A DNA stretch of 8,777 nucleotides from an uncultured Anaerolineaceae bacterium. GTDB lineage: Bacteria > Chloroflexota > Anaerolineae > Anaerolineales > Anaerolineaceae. The stretch lies in NCBI GenBank assembly GCA_937894825.1, contig CALCQT010000316.1, positions 1 to 8,777 of the forward strand, read 5' to 3'. How positions within the stretch are numbered: the first letter of the stretch is position 1; each line of letters starts with the position of its first letter. Below the pieces are notes generated by a model, which searched no databases, was not told the DNA's origin, and worked only from the letters and a program-made list of their open reading frames with translations. Positions 1 through 6,940 of the stretch are shown piece by piece. Made by a program: the position numbers and the translations under genes.

Positions 1-1496
1 CAACGGAAGATAATCTGGATGTGGCGCACGCCTCCGAAACGCTTGACCAAAATCATTATGGATTGAAGAAAGCCAAGGATCGCATTCTTGAATATATTGC
101 GGTCCGTTCACTGAAACCAAAAAAGGAACGCCACCCGATCCTTTGTTTTGTCGGCCCTCCGGGTACCGGAAAAACTTCTATTGGTAAGTCCATCGCAGAC
201 GCGCTGGGAAAATCATTTGTCCGTGTCTCATTGGGTGGTGTGCGGGATGAAGCCGAAATACGCGGACATCGCCGTACATACGTTGGATCCATGCCCGGCA
301 GAATTTTGCAGACCATGAAGAAGGCCAAGACGGTTAATCCACTGTTTATGTTGGATGAAATTGATAAGCTGGGGAATGATTATCGTGGTGATCCGGCCTC
401 CGCAATGCTGGAAGTGCTGGATCCGGAACAGAACAACAGCTTTGTCGACCATTATCTGGAAGTGGAGTATGACCTTTCCAAGGTAATGTTTGTTACAACT
501 GCCAATACGACTGAAACGATTCCTGATGCGCTGTTGGATCGAATGGAGATCATTGAGTTCCCCGGCTACATCGAAGAAGAAAAACTGATGATTGCCAAAA
601 ATTATCTGATTAACCGTCAGATCGATGAAAACGGCCTGGAAGCGGGTGATCTCACTTTTGAGGATGCTGCGATCAATAAATTGATTCGGGAATATACCTA
701 TGAAGCCGGTGTGCGAAATTTGGAACGGGAGCTGGGAAAAATTTGCCGCAAAGTGGCTCGGTTGAAGGCGGAAAAGAAAGAATTCTCGCATGTGGTCAGG
801 CCTGAGGACCTTGAGAAATATATGGGGCCGCCTTATTTCTTCCAATCTGAAGCAGAAAAGCAGGATGAAATTGGCGTGGCGACAGGGATGGCCTGGACCG
901 CCAATGGCGGCGATATTACAACCATCGAAGTGCTCATTTATGAAGGAAAAGGAAATCTCCAAATCACCGGACAGATTGGCGAGGTGATGCAGGAATCCGC
1001 TCAGGCGGCCTTGTCATTTGTAAAATCGAGGGCGCATCAACTGAACCTGAAAAAAGATTATTTTGACAAGATTGATATTCATATTCACGTTCCGGAAGGT
1101 GCGGTTCCCAAGGATGGCCCCAGCGCCGGCGTCACCCTGGCGGCAGCCCTGATTTCAGCCGTGACCGAATGTCCGATCAAAAAGGAAGTCGCCATGACCG
1201 GTGAGGTTACCTTGCGCGGAAATGTGTTGCCTGTCGGCGGAATCCGCGAAAAATTGTTGGCGGCCAGCCGCGTAGGGCTAAAGACGATACTTATTCCGGA
1301 AAAGAATGTGAAGGACCTGGTGGATCTGCCGAAACAAATTAAAAAGGAATTGGAAATAATTCCGATATCCCACATGGATCAGGTGATCTCAGTATCTTAT
1401 CGGGACAGCCAGCCCCGAAGAAAAGATCCTCCGGTAAGGCGCAGCAAACCTGCAGACACCGCCGCGGTTCCAACGGAGACGCCTGAATCAGATTAA
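1..1496 (+). CDS. lon: ATP-dependent protease Lon, C-terminal part (5' truncated by window edge)
   Basis: Lon is a cytoplasmic homohexameric AAA+ serine protease that unfolds and degrades damaged and regulatory proteins. The frame is open from position 3, so the GTG at 21 is only an internal codon. The residues before it (TEDNLD) continue normal Lon sequence, and about 300 N-terminal residues (substrate-binding domain and coiled coil) lie outside the window. Numbering from the GTG codon, the Walker A motif GPPGTGKT is at 45-52, Walker B LFMLDEID near 108-115, followed by sensor and arginine-finger regions of the AAA+ module. The S16 protease domain has PKDGPSAG with catalytic Ser368 and GGIREK with catalytic Lys411, 43 residues apart as in E. 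coli Lon, so the enzyme looks active. After the protease domain comes a charged, Pro-rich tail of about 30 residues with no recognisable domain. It ends in TAA and converges on the isomerase gene. Family call is secure; promoter is not visible. Confidence 0.97.
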   Translation, partial: TEDNLDVAHASETLDQNHYGLKKAKDRILEYIAVRSLKPKKERHPILCFVGPPGTGKTSIGKSIADALGKSFVRVSLGGVRDEAEIRGHRRTYVGSMPGRILQTMKKAKTVNPLFMLDEIDKLGNDYRGDPASAMLEVLDPEQNNSFVDHYLEVEYDLSKVMFVTTANTTETIPDALLDRMEIIEFPGYIEEEKLMIAKNYLINRQIDENGLEAGDLTFEDAAINKLIREYTYEAGVRNLERELGKICRKVARLKAEKKEFSHVVRPEDLEKYMGPPYFFQSEAEKQDEIGVATGMAWTANGGDITTIEVLIYEGKGNLQITGQIGEVMQESAQAALSFVKSRAHQLNLKKDYFDKIDIHIHVPEGAVPKDGPSAGVTLAAALISAVTECPIKKEVAMTGEVTLRGNVLPVGGIREKLLAASRVGLKTILIPEKNVKDLVDLPKQIKKELEIIPISHMDQVISVSYRDSQPRRKDPPVRRSKPADTAAVPTETPESD

Positions 1497-1577
1497 TTGT
1501 CTGGATCATCAATGGTCAAGGTGTCAAAAGTAGAAAATATCATTAAGCATCATTTAACCTCTTGACAATCTTCGTTC

Positions 1578-1628
1578 TGTAAATACCATATGGTGTTTGT
1601 TCCAAAATATCGCAGGAAAGCAATCAAA
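1578..1628 (+). pseudogene. Remnant of IS200/IS605-family TnpA transposase
   Basis: One frame of this otherwise non-coding stretch reads CKYHMVFVPKYRRKAIK. This closely matches the conserved N-terminal block of IS200-type Y1 (HUH) transposases, which typically read like CKYHxVFxPKYRRKxIxG. The frame is stopped by TGA at 1563-1565 upstream. Downstream it runs into the terminator palindrome and stops at a TGA (1665-1667). The HUH motif and catalytic tyrosine, which lie further on in the family, are absent, so no active enzyme can be made. I see no matching element ends. It is inferred to be a decayed insertion trace; the identification rests on one short but distinctive motif. Confidence 0.7.
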
Positions 1629-1629
1629 G

Positions 1630-1674
1630 CATTAAATCAAAAACACCCCTCAAGGAGGTGTTTTTGATTTAATG
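1630..1674. terminator. Bidirectional intrinsic terminator between lon and the isomerase gene
   Basis: Two perfect 18-nt inverted arms (1630-1647 cattaaatcaaaaacacc and 1657-1674 its reverse complement) flank the 9-nt centre cctcaagga. The GC-rich inner part (ACACC/GGTGT) followed by TTTTTGATTT gives an intrinsic terminator on the + strand for lon. The same symmetry gives A-tract, stem and U-tract on the - strand for the isomerase transcript. Position between two convergent stop codons supports this role. The arms are longer than a minimal terminator needs because the A/T tracts also pair. Confidence 0.88.
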
Positions 1675-1695
1675 TGTGCTATTTGATATGGGCGC

Positions 1696-3159
1696 TTACA
1701 GATATGGACTCAGTTCCGGATCGGTAGGAACATAATTCGACCAATCGTTGCCGATTGTGACGTTCAGTTTTTCCCGGGCCGCCCCCAGCCAATCGGAGAA
1801 AGCGGTGTTGATCGCAGTATCTTTTTCTGAGCTGGTCAACGGACGCACCTCATGTCCAACGATCTGAATGATATGGAAGCCATAGGTCGTGCTGACCGGT
1901 TCCTGGCTGATCGAACCGATTTCCTGTGCGAACGCAGCCTCTTCGAAGGGTTCAACCATGCTGCCGCGCTGGAACCATCCAAGATCGCCGCCATTGTCTT
2001 TATTGGCTGTGTCCAATGATAATTCCGCGGCCAACGCTGCCCAATCTTCACCGGCGTTATAGCGCTCAATCACGCTTTTAGCTTCTTCTTCTGTCTCAAC
2101 CAGAATATGGCGGGCCCAAACCATCTCAGCTTCATTGGTAAGGTCACTGGTAATGGCTTCGGTTACCTTTGCCTGCAATAATTCGTAGTAGATTTGCTTT
2201 CTGAAGAACGCTTTCGAAAAATACCCATTGTCCGGGAACTGCTGGCTGACCTGTGTCTCATACATGTCTTGTGTGAAAACAGTCGGCGTCAGGCTGGGTG
2301 TCGGTTCCGCTTCATCAGTCGGTTCGACAGACGCAACTACCGTGGCCTCAGCATTCTGTGTATCGGATATTTCCGGTTCGTTTTGCGCAGCCGTTTCATC
2401 CGATTCGTTCGTTACCGCGACTTCGGGCTCTGTTGCTTGATCCTCCGGAACGGCAGTTTCGGTTGCTTCCGCGGTTTCATTGATTGTGACTGTCGGGATG
2501 GCGCCATCCGGACCGGCATTTTCAAGGCTGGACAGGTCGGCGCTGGCTTCGGTTGCTTCCGGCGTTGGCGTGTATTTCAGAATTGCCAACTGCGCTTCAG
2601 AAACGGTTGGCGTACTGATGAAAGGTTCACTGGTAGGTGCGGTGGTAGGTGTTCCGTTGGGATAAAAACCGAAAAGTGATTCCATCTTCTGGTTTATTTC
2701 TTCTTCGGAAACAGTATAACCGGCCTCTTTTGCGCCATAGTCCAACACGCGTTGATTGACCATTGAGTTCAACACTTCATTCCCGATTATTGGAGCGTAT
2801 TCAGCCGAAAGTTGGGTTTCATACGAACTCTTGGTCGATTCATCCATCGTGATCCCAAGCGAACTGTAAAGTTGGGCCATGTAGGAATAGTTGTTAATCA
2901 TGTTGGAGCGCTGATAACGAACGGCTTCCTGAAAATCGGATACGGAAATTTTCTCATCTTCAACCCTGGCAAGCGCTTTGTTGGGTTTATAGACGTATTC
3001 GTAAACGATTCCCGCAATAATCAGAGCAAGTACAAATATACCGAGACCGACAGCAGCCCGTCTCAACCACAACAATTGGCGTTGCTCTTGTTCCCGTCGG
3101 GCTTGCTTTGCCTTGCTTGACCCAAGCGGTTTATTGGTGTCTTTTGCGTCTTTTGTCAT
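1696..3159 (-). CDS. Membrane-anchored SurA/PrsA-like parvulin peptidyl-prolyl isomerase
   Basis: This 487-residue protein should act outside the membrane as a folding chaperone and proline isomerase. Residues 1-34 are basic and cytoplasmic, 35-56 form one transmembrane anchor, and there is no lipobox Cys, so it is not a PrsA-type lipoprotein. Residues about 61-166 and 298-345 resemble the helical SurA-N-type chaperone domain. Residues about 347-436 are a PpiC rotamase domain with ARHILV (His351), GGDLGWF, FEEAAF and YGFHII (His429). Residues about 167-297 are a Thr/Glu/Pro/Ala-rich low-complexity insert splitting the chaperone domain. I chose ATG at 3159: AGGGG at 3168-3172 is spaced 8 nt from it, whereas an in-frame ATG two codons earlier is too close to that site, and a GTG at 3186 lies inside the upstream terminator hairpin. 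It follows rpsR by 69 nt. Domain call is firm; client proteins are unknown. Confidence 0.92.
   Translation of the reverse strand: MTKDAKDTNKPLGSSKAKQARREQEQRQLLWLRRAAVGLGIFVLALIIAGIVYEYVYKPNKALARVEDEKISVSDFQEAVRYQRSNMINNYSYMAQLYSSLGITMDESTKSSYETQLSAEYAPIIGNEVLNSMVNQRVLDYGAKEAGYTVSEEEINQKMESLFGFYPNGTPTTAPTSEPFISTPTVSEAQLAILKYTPTPEATEASADLSSLENAGPDGAIPTVTINETAEATETAVPEDQATEPEVAVTNESDETAAQNEPEISDTQNAEATVVASVEPTDEAEPTPSLTPTVFTQDMYETQVSQQFPDNGYFSKAFFRKQIYYELLQAKVTEAITSDLTNEAEMVWARHILVETEEEAKSVIERYNAGEDWAALAAELSLDTANKDNGGDLGWFQRGSMVEPFEEAAFAQEIGSISQEPVSTTYGFHIIQIVGHEVRPLTSSEKDTAINTAFSDWLGAAREKLNVTIGNDWSNYVPTDPELSPYL
2269..2661 (-). repeat. Low-complexity Thr/Glu/Pro/Ala-rich coding segment in the isomerase
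   Basis: This segment encodes residues about 167-297 of the isomerase. It is composed almost only of T, E, P, A, S, V, D and N, with recurrent short strings such as TPTP, EATE and TEPEV and almost no basic residues (one Lys, near residue 195). It contains no Cys, Trp, His or Arg. It is expected to be a disordered acidic linker or loop. It is not an exact tandem repeat at DNA level. Confidence 0.75.
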
Positions 3160-3174
3160 ATTCATATCCCCTAG

Positions 3175-3204
3175 AAAAAAGGGCACAGAGGTTCCTCCAT
3201 GCCC
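3175..3204 (-). terminator. Intrinsic terminator downstream of rpsR
   Basis: On the - strand the RNA reads GGGCAUGGAG, loop GAAC, CUCUGUGCCC, followed by six U (3180-3175). This is a 10-bp stem (eight Watson-Crick pairs and two G-U wobbles) with a 4-nt loop. It starts 24 nt after the rpsR stop. The wobbles make it fold better as - strand RNA than as + strand RNA, consistent with serving the ribosomal genes. It ends two nucleotides before the ribosome binding site of the isomerase gene. Confidence 0.85.
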
Positions 3205-3228
3205 AGTTCTTCTTATTCCACAATTGTC

Positions 3229-3507
3229 TTAACGGACAACATCCTGATACGGTTCGGAAGTATATGGTAACAAAGCGATAAACCGAGCCCGTTTCACTGC
3301 GGCGGCGACAACGCGCTGATGGAGTGCGCAGGTGCCGGTTTGGCGGCGGGGTCGGATTTTACCCTCTTCGGTTACGAATCGGCGCAGAAGATCCGTGTTC
3401 TTATAATCGATGACAATACTCTTGTCAGCACAAAACTGACAAATCTTCGGTCTGGCAATGTACTTGCGTGGACCGCGATGTTCTTCATTATGAACTTCTT
3501 CACTCAT
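3229..3507 (-). CDS. rpsR: 30S ribosomal protein S18
   Basis: S18 is a small-subunit protein that binds 16S rRNA as a heterodimer with S6 on the platform. The 92-residue product has the family core [34 protein letters not shown] and [12 protein letters not shown]. The Cys23-x2-Cys26 pair with Cys60 and His63 could form the zinc site found in the Cys-containing version of S18. Start: ATG at 3507 has CAGGAG at 3514-3519, six nt upstream. A longer frame from TTG at 3525 would place that binding site inside the gene, so I rejected it. It lies 36 nt after rpsF, with no ssb between them and no rplI after it, and is followed by an intrinsic terminator. Identification is secure. Confidence 0.97.
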   Translation of the reverse strand: MSEEVHNEEHRGPRKYIARPKICQFCADKSIVIDYKNTDLLRRFVTEEGKIRPRRQTGTCALHQRVVAAAVKRARFIALLPYTSEPYQDVVR

Positions 3508-3543
3508 AATTGACTCCTGACTCAACTCTTTACAAAATAAGAC

Positions 3544-3831
3544 TTATTCCTCCACGACGGTGATCATTGAACGCAGAATATTTTCGACAAAGCGAAGATT
3601 ATTCGACAGCTCTTTTGTTGCGTGCGGCGGCATATTGGCAGTGATCAGAACATATTGTCCGTCCCGCTGCTTCTGGATCCGAAAAGCTAACTGTTTCTTG
3701 CCCCAGTGATCAATCTTCTCGATTGCGCCACCGCTGTCAGAAACCCAGCCACTGATTTTCTCGATAATTCCATTGAGGGAGTCTTCATCGATATCAGGAT
3801 TTGCAATAATAACAATTTCATACTTACGCAT
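3544..3831 (-). CDS. rpsF: 30S ribosomal protein S6
   Basis: S6 is a small-subunit protein that partners with S18 on the 16S rRNA platform. The 95-residue product matches the family throughout: MRKYEIVIIANPDID at the start, a central IEKIDHWGKKQLAFRI with the invariant W-G-K-(K/R) block, then GQYVLITANM and a C-terminal helix with NNLRFVENILRSM. Length is normal. The start ATG is preceded by the very strong AAAGGAGG, spaced 8 nt. It is the first gene after the 86-bp gap downstream of dgkA and pairs with rpsR, so it is likely co-transcribed with it and possibly autoregulated through its leader. Identification is secure. Confidence 0.98.
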   Translation of the reverse strand: MRKYEIVIIANPDIDEDSLNGIIEKISGWVSDSGGAIEKIDHWGKKQLAFRIQKQRDGQYVLITANMPPHATKELSNNLRFVENILRSMITVVEE

Positions 3832-3839
3832 TGCATTTT

Positions 3840-3888
3840 CCTCCTTTCCGTGGGATTATTCCAGCTTTGAAAGCTTGGGAATGGAAAG
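3840..3888 (-). promoter_or_regulatory. Foldable rpsF 5' leader that partly covers the Shine-Dalgarno
   Basis: On the - strand, CUUUCC (3888-3883) can pair with GGAAAG (3849-3844), which overlaps the start of the rpsF AGGAGG (3845-3840). Directly inside it, 3882-3858 folds as AUUCC/GGAAU, then one A-U pair, then GCUU/AAGC, with loop UCA and two single-base bulges on the 5' side. Opening or closing this stem could tune S6/S18 translation. S6:S18 complexes are known to repress their own mRNA through leader structures in many bacteria. I cannot see the bulged CCG that I recall from that motif, so membership is only a guess. Confidence 0.4.
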
Positions 3889-3917
3889 ATTGCCCGCGAA
3901 CGTTTCTTGTGAGCAAC

Positions 3918-4313
3918 TCAACGGAGCAATTCTATCACAGATTGCAGAAAAGGGAACAATTTCGGCAGGTAGATAATCAACCCTGTCAGGACGCTGATAC
4001 CTGCTGAAATCAGGACAGCGCCGGCGGCCATATCTTTACCCAGTTTTGCCAATGGATGGTATTCATCTGTCACAAGATCAATGGTGCGTTCGATTGCGGT
4101 ATTCATAATTTCTGCCGTCCAAACCGAACCAATGACGAAGAGGATCAGGCACCATTCGAGTGAAGAAATCTTTAGAATACAGTTCGCGGACAAAGCTGCA
4201 ATTGTGAACACAAGGTGAATTCGGCAGTTCTTTTCTTCGCGGATGCAGTGCAGGATCCCGTTGATCGCAGGGGCAAAAATGTTACTTTCGGCTTGATCAG
4301 GCTTCGGATTCAA
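3918..4313 (-). CDS. dgkA: Diacylglycerol/undecaprenol kinase family membrane protein
   Basis: Proteins of this family phosphorylate diacylglycerol or, in Gram-positive bacteria, undecaprenol at the membrane, recycling lipids for wall and lipid synthesis. The 131-residue product has the typical three-helix layout (about 31-49, 53-70 and 96-118). It carries the signature EIMNTAIERTIDL (68-80) and HPLAKLGKDMAAGAV (86-100), with the Glu/Asn and Lys-Asp residues that bind nucleotide and metal. Start: TTG at 4313 has GGAG six nt upstream and lies 17 nt inside the end of ybeY; no better in-frame start exists before the conserved part. The overlap implies translational coupling to ybeY. Whether lipid or undecaprenol is the substrate cannot be read from the sequence; the pgpH-ybeY-dgkA context favours the Gram-positive undecaprenol-kinase type. 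Confidence 0.93.
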   Translation of the reverse strand: MNPKPDQAESNIFAPAINGILHCIREEKNCRIHLVFTIAALSANCILKISSLEWCLILFVIGSVWTAEIMNTAIERTIDLVTDEYHPLAKLGKDMAAGAVLISAGISVLTGLIIYLPKLFPFLQSVIELLR

Positions 4314-4776
4314 AATCTTCTCCCGGTTTTCGCCCTAAAAGGATGTTAAATTGTTTTAGATAATTGTCCTGAAGCTGCCACATTTCCGCCTTTTCATCAG
4401 CAGTTTGATGATCATATCCAAGCAAATGAAGGTAGCCATGGATAAACAGCAGCAAAAGCTCATTTTCCAACGAATGTCCGGAAGCGGCAGCCTGATCGGA
4501 GGCTTTCTGTGTGCAAATCAGGATATCCCCTAAATACTCCGCGGCGGTGTCAGGATCGATTTCTCCATCTGCCGGGAAAGAAAGCACATCTGTGATTTCA
4601 TCATATTGACGAAAACGCTTATTCAAATCCTGAATTTCATCCGGTTCTACAAAGGACAGTGACAAATCCGGCGCTTCGGAAAAGAAATCCGCAGCAATGC
4701 CAGTAAAAATTTCAACGAATCGCTTCTCATCAAAAGTGAATTCGGGCTGGTGGGTATGTCCTTCAATGAATAGCAT
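4297..4776 (-). CDS. ybeY: Endoribonuclease YbeY (rRNA maturation factor)
   Basis: YbeY is a single-strand-specific metallo-endoribonuclease involved in 16S rRNA 3' end maturation and ribosome quality control. The 159-residue product carries the signature HGYLHLLGYDH with three metal-binding histidines at 113, 117 and 123. Upstream is the conserved LNKRFRQYDEITDVLSFP block (51-68) and the YLGDILIC strand. Length is normal. The ATG at 4776 begins 4 nt after the pgpH stop, with only a weak GGA upstream, so translation is probably coupled to pgpH. Its 3' end overlaps dgkA by 17 nt. The pgpH-ybeY-dgkA order is a well-conserved neighbourhood in Firmicutes, which adds support. Identification is secure. 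Confidence 0.97.
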   Translation of the reverse strand: MLFIEGHTHQPEFTFDEKRFVEIFTGIAADFFSEAPDLSLSFVEPDEIQDLNKRFRQYDEITDVLSFPADGEIDPDTAAEYLGDILICTQKASDQAAASGHSLENELLLLFIHGYLHLLGYDHQTADEKAEMWQLQDNYLKQFNILLGRKPGEDFESEA

Positions 4777-4780
4777 CGGA

Positions 4781-6940
4781 TTATCCGGCTTGTTTTTCAG
4801 TTGAAATGCTGCTTTTGGGCGTCTTTGGTTGGTTTACCGGGGTTCCTTTTTTATTTTTAGGTTCCGGGTATTTTACGCGCGGGTGATATGTATTCCGCAA
4901 GACGCGAATAAACGAGCCGCGTATTTTTGTCATGTCCTGCAATGTCAGGGGCGCATGGTCCAACTGGCCGCTGGTGCTATAGTAATCGAAGACAGATTTG
5001 ACTAACTCATCGATTTCCGCGTCATTTTTCGGCTTTTCAGCGCGGGCACGCGCTTCACAGGTATCTGCAAGCATGACAAGCGCGGTTTCTTTGGATCTGG
5101 GACTTGGGCCGGGATAAGTGTAGTCCTCAATATTGACGTCTGCGGCGTCCGGACCGTTCAAGGCTTCATTGAGTTGGAACCGGGTCACGTTGGTGCCGTG
5201 GTGCTGTTCAACGAAATCAATGATGACGTCCGGAAGTTTGTATTTTTTTATCAAATTGACGCCATCCGGAACGTGCTGAATGATGGAGGCAGCGCTATCC
5301 TTTGGCGAAATATCCTGATGCAGGTTCAGATTTCCGCTCACCTGATTTTCGACAAAGAAGGAAGGATTCAAGGCTTTGCCGGCGTCGTGATACATTGCCC
5401 CGGCTCGAACCAACAATGGATCCGCGCCGACCTCTTTTGCGGCCTGTTCCGAAAGATTGGCCACCATCAGCGAATGCTGATAGGTTCCAGGCGCGGCGTT
5501 AAGCAGAAATTGAAGTAATGGAGAATCCGGACGGATAAGTTCCATCAATTGAAGCGAACTCGTCAAACCGAAAAATCTTGAAAAAAGATATTGTGTGAAA
5601 AGTGTGATGGCCGCTGAAATCATGCAGCTCAATAGCGACGCGGCAGCAAGCGTCAGGATGCCGGTGGTGTCAATCGTGCCATTGGAAAACTGATAAGTCA
5701 GAATAATCGGGATACCAATGATACCGCTGCCCAGACCCGCCAACAGAAAGTAAGAGATCTGGCGCCCTTTTCGCAGAATGAGGATCGCGGTTATGGATGT
5801 AATGATATAAAATGTCGTATAGCCAATAGCATCCGAAAAGTCAAAAGTGACAATAATTCCAATGATGATTGAAAAAACAAACCCAACTAAATTGCTGCAC
5901 AGACAGGCGATGATCAGTCCAAGCGCCTGGATTGGGAACATATACGGCATTACCGTCCGGTTGGGGATCAGAAGCCGGGCTGTGAATAGAAATACCAGAT
6001 ACGAAATTGCGATCAGTAATATCTCTCTCAGCGCAATCTTTTTTACACTGCCATCCAATGTAATGAAAACCAACGCAAAAAGAGCCAATCCCAGCACAAT
6101 ACAAGCCGCAGATATGAGCCGCTGCGTATTATCTTTTGAATAAACCAGCCCCATTTCATCTAATGCCTCATAAATCAATTCTGTGATGACCTGTCCGCGG
6201 GAGACGACGGTTTGGTTGGCCACAAAAGTTCTTTCCCTGGGATGGACAGCGTCCCGGGCGTCCTGTTTGCTTTGGTCCGTCAGGTTTTGGCTGAAAATAC
6301 TGTTTGGTACAACGAATTTTTGCGTGATGCTGTTGATCAGCGCCGCGTTTTGTGATGTGATGTAGTAATTGACCATGGTCGGAATATTTCCAATTTCGGA
6401 AATAACCTGCGTGTCCCGAATAGAGTTTTGCATGACCAGTTCAAGAATTCGTTGACTCTCGGTCTGAATTGTGTTCCAGTCTTCGTCGCTTAAGTCCAGA
6501 ATTTGGCTGATCGTTGCTTCATCCAGGCGGAAGAAAATGATGCGGTTAACGTCATCGATTTTCTGCAAAGCGGAGGCATATTCATCTTCCCGGATCGTGT
6601 TTATGAATTGAAAGGCGTAACGAAGCTGTTGAACCTGATTCCTTGATATGGTGGGGTCGGCGGGCAAATACACTTTGCCAACCATATCTTCGGCGTCTTT
6701 TCTTGCCTGTTCCGTCAGAATATCGCTGGTGTATGTGACTGTTCGGGGCGCAAGGATTTCCTGTGAGGCGACATCGCCAACCTGCAGACTGTAGCTCGAT
6801 TTACGGATTGAGATCTGGAAAACAAGCAAAGCAAACGTCAACAGAACACTGCCGATGAATATCAGCGTTCGCCATAATTTGGGGTTCTTTTTTGCTTTTT
6901 GCGAAAGAGGCAAAGCAATTGTTTTATCGATTTCACTCAT
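4781..6940 (-). CDS. pgpH: PgpH/YqfF-type 7TM HD-domain cyclic-di-AMP phosphodiesterase
   Basis: This 719-residue membrane protein should hydrolyse c-di-AMP to pApA in the cytoplasm, in response to an extracellular sensor domain. Residues 24-46 form the first membrane helix and about 47-270 the extracellular 7TMR-HDED domain. Residues about 273-455 are a multi-helix 7TM module, and about 475-680 the cytoplasmic HD domain. Metal-site residues are visible: His489 in TYQHSL, His518-Asp519 in MYHDAGK, His556, His580/His581 in EQHHGT, and Asp626 in VMLADTCEA. The catalytic set therefore looks intact. The last 30 residues are a Lys/Pro-rich tail. ATG at 6940 lies within an 8-nt overlap with the end of yqeY, and ybeY follows after 4 nt. 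Assignment of c-di-AMP as substrate follows the family (Listeria PgpH). Confidence 0.94.
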   Translation of the reverse strand: MSEIDKTIALPLSQKAKKNPKLWRTLIFIGSVLLTFALLVFQISIRKSSYSLQVGDVASQEILAPRTVTYTSDILTEQARKDAEDMVGKVYLPADPTISRNQVQQLRYAFQFINTIREDEYASALQKIDDVNRIIFFRLDEATISQILDLSDEDWNTIQTESQRILELVMQNSIRDTQVISEIGNIPTMVNYYITSQNAALINSITQKFVVPNSIFSQNLTDQSKQDARDAVHPRERTFVANQTVVSRGQVITELIYEALDEMGLVYSKDNTQRLISAACIVLGLALFALVFITLDGSVKKIALREILLIAISYLVFLFTARLLIPNRTVMPYMFPIQALGLIIACLCSNLVGFVFSIIIGIIVTFDFSDAIGYTTFYIITSITAILILRKGRQISYFLLAGLGSGIIGIPIILTYQFSNGTIDTTGILTLAAASLLSCMISAAITLFTQYLFSRFFGLTSSLQLMELIRPDSPLLQFLLNAAPGTYQHSLMVANLSEQAAKEVGADPLLVRAGAMYHDAGKALNPSFFVENQVSGNLNLHQDISPKDSAASIIQHVPDGVNLIKKYKLPDVIIDFVEQHHGTNVTRFQLNEALNGPDAADVNIEDYTYPGPSPRSKETALVMLADTCEARARAEKPKNDAEIDELVKSVFDYYSTSGQLDHAPLTLQDMTKIRGSFIRVLRNTYHPRVKYPEPKNKKGTPVNQPKTPKSSISTEKQAG

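Noticed and set aside
21..23. GTG as a start codon for a short Lon-like protein
   Set aside because: The frame is open to the left edge and the preceding codons read as ordinary Lon sequence, so this is a truncated gene, not a short one.
228..962. 244-codon open frame on the - strand inside lon
   Set aside because: It lies antisense to the intact, highly conserved AAA+ region of Lon, has no recognisable domain, and its composition (rich in Ile, Phe, His, Gln) is that of an antisense shadow.
1516..1567. TGTCAA and TTGACA as an inverted repeat marking an insertion element end
   Set aside because: Only six bases match over a 50-bp span in AT-rich DNA, which is expected by chance.
1562..1589. 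TTGACA followed 16 nt later by TACCAT as a + strand promoter
   Set aside because: The -10 match is poor (4 of 6), and it would drive only a dead transposase fragment into a terminator.
2194..2679. 161-codon open frame on the + strand opposite the isomerase insert
   Set aside because: It is the reverse reading of the low-complexity Thr/Glu/Pro codons, giving Arg/Cys/Phe/Gly-rich nonsense without a ribosome binding site of note.
3184..3186. GTG start giving a longer isomerase
   Set aside because: It lies in the stem of the rpsR terminator and upstream of the AGGGG that serves the ATG at 3159.
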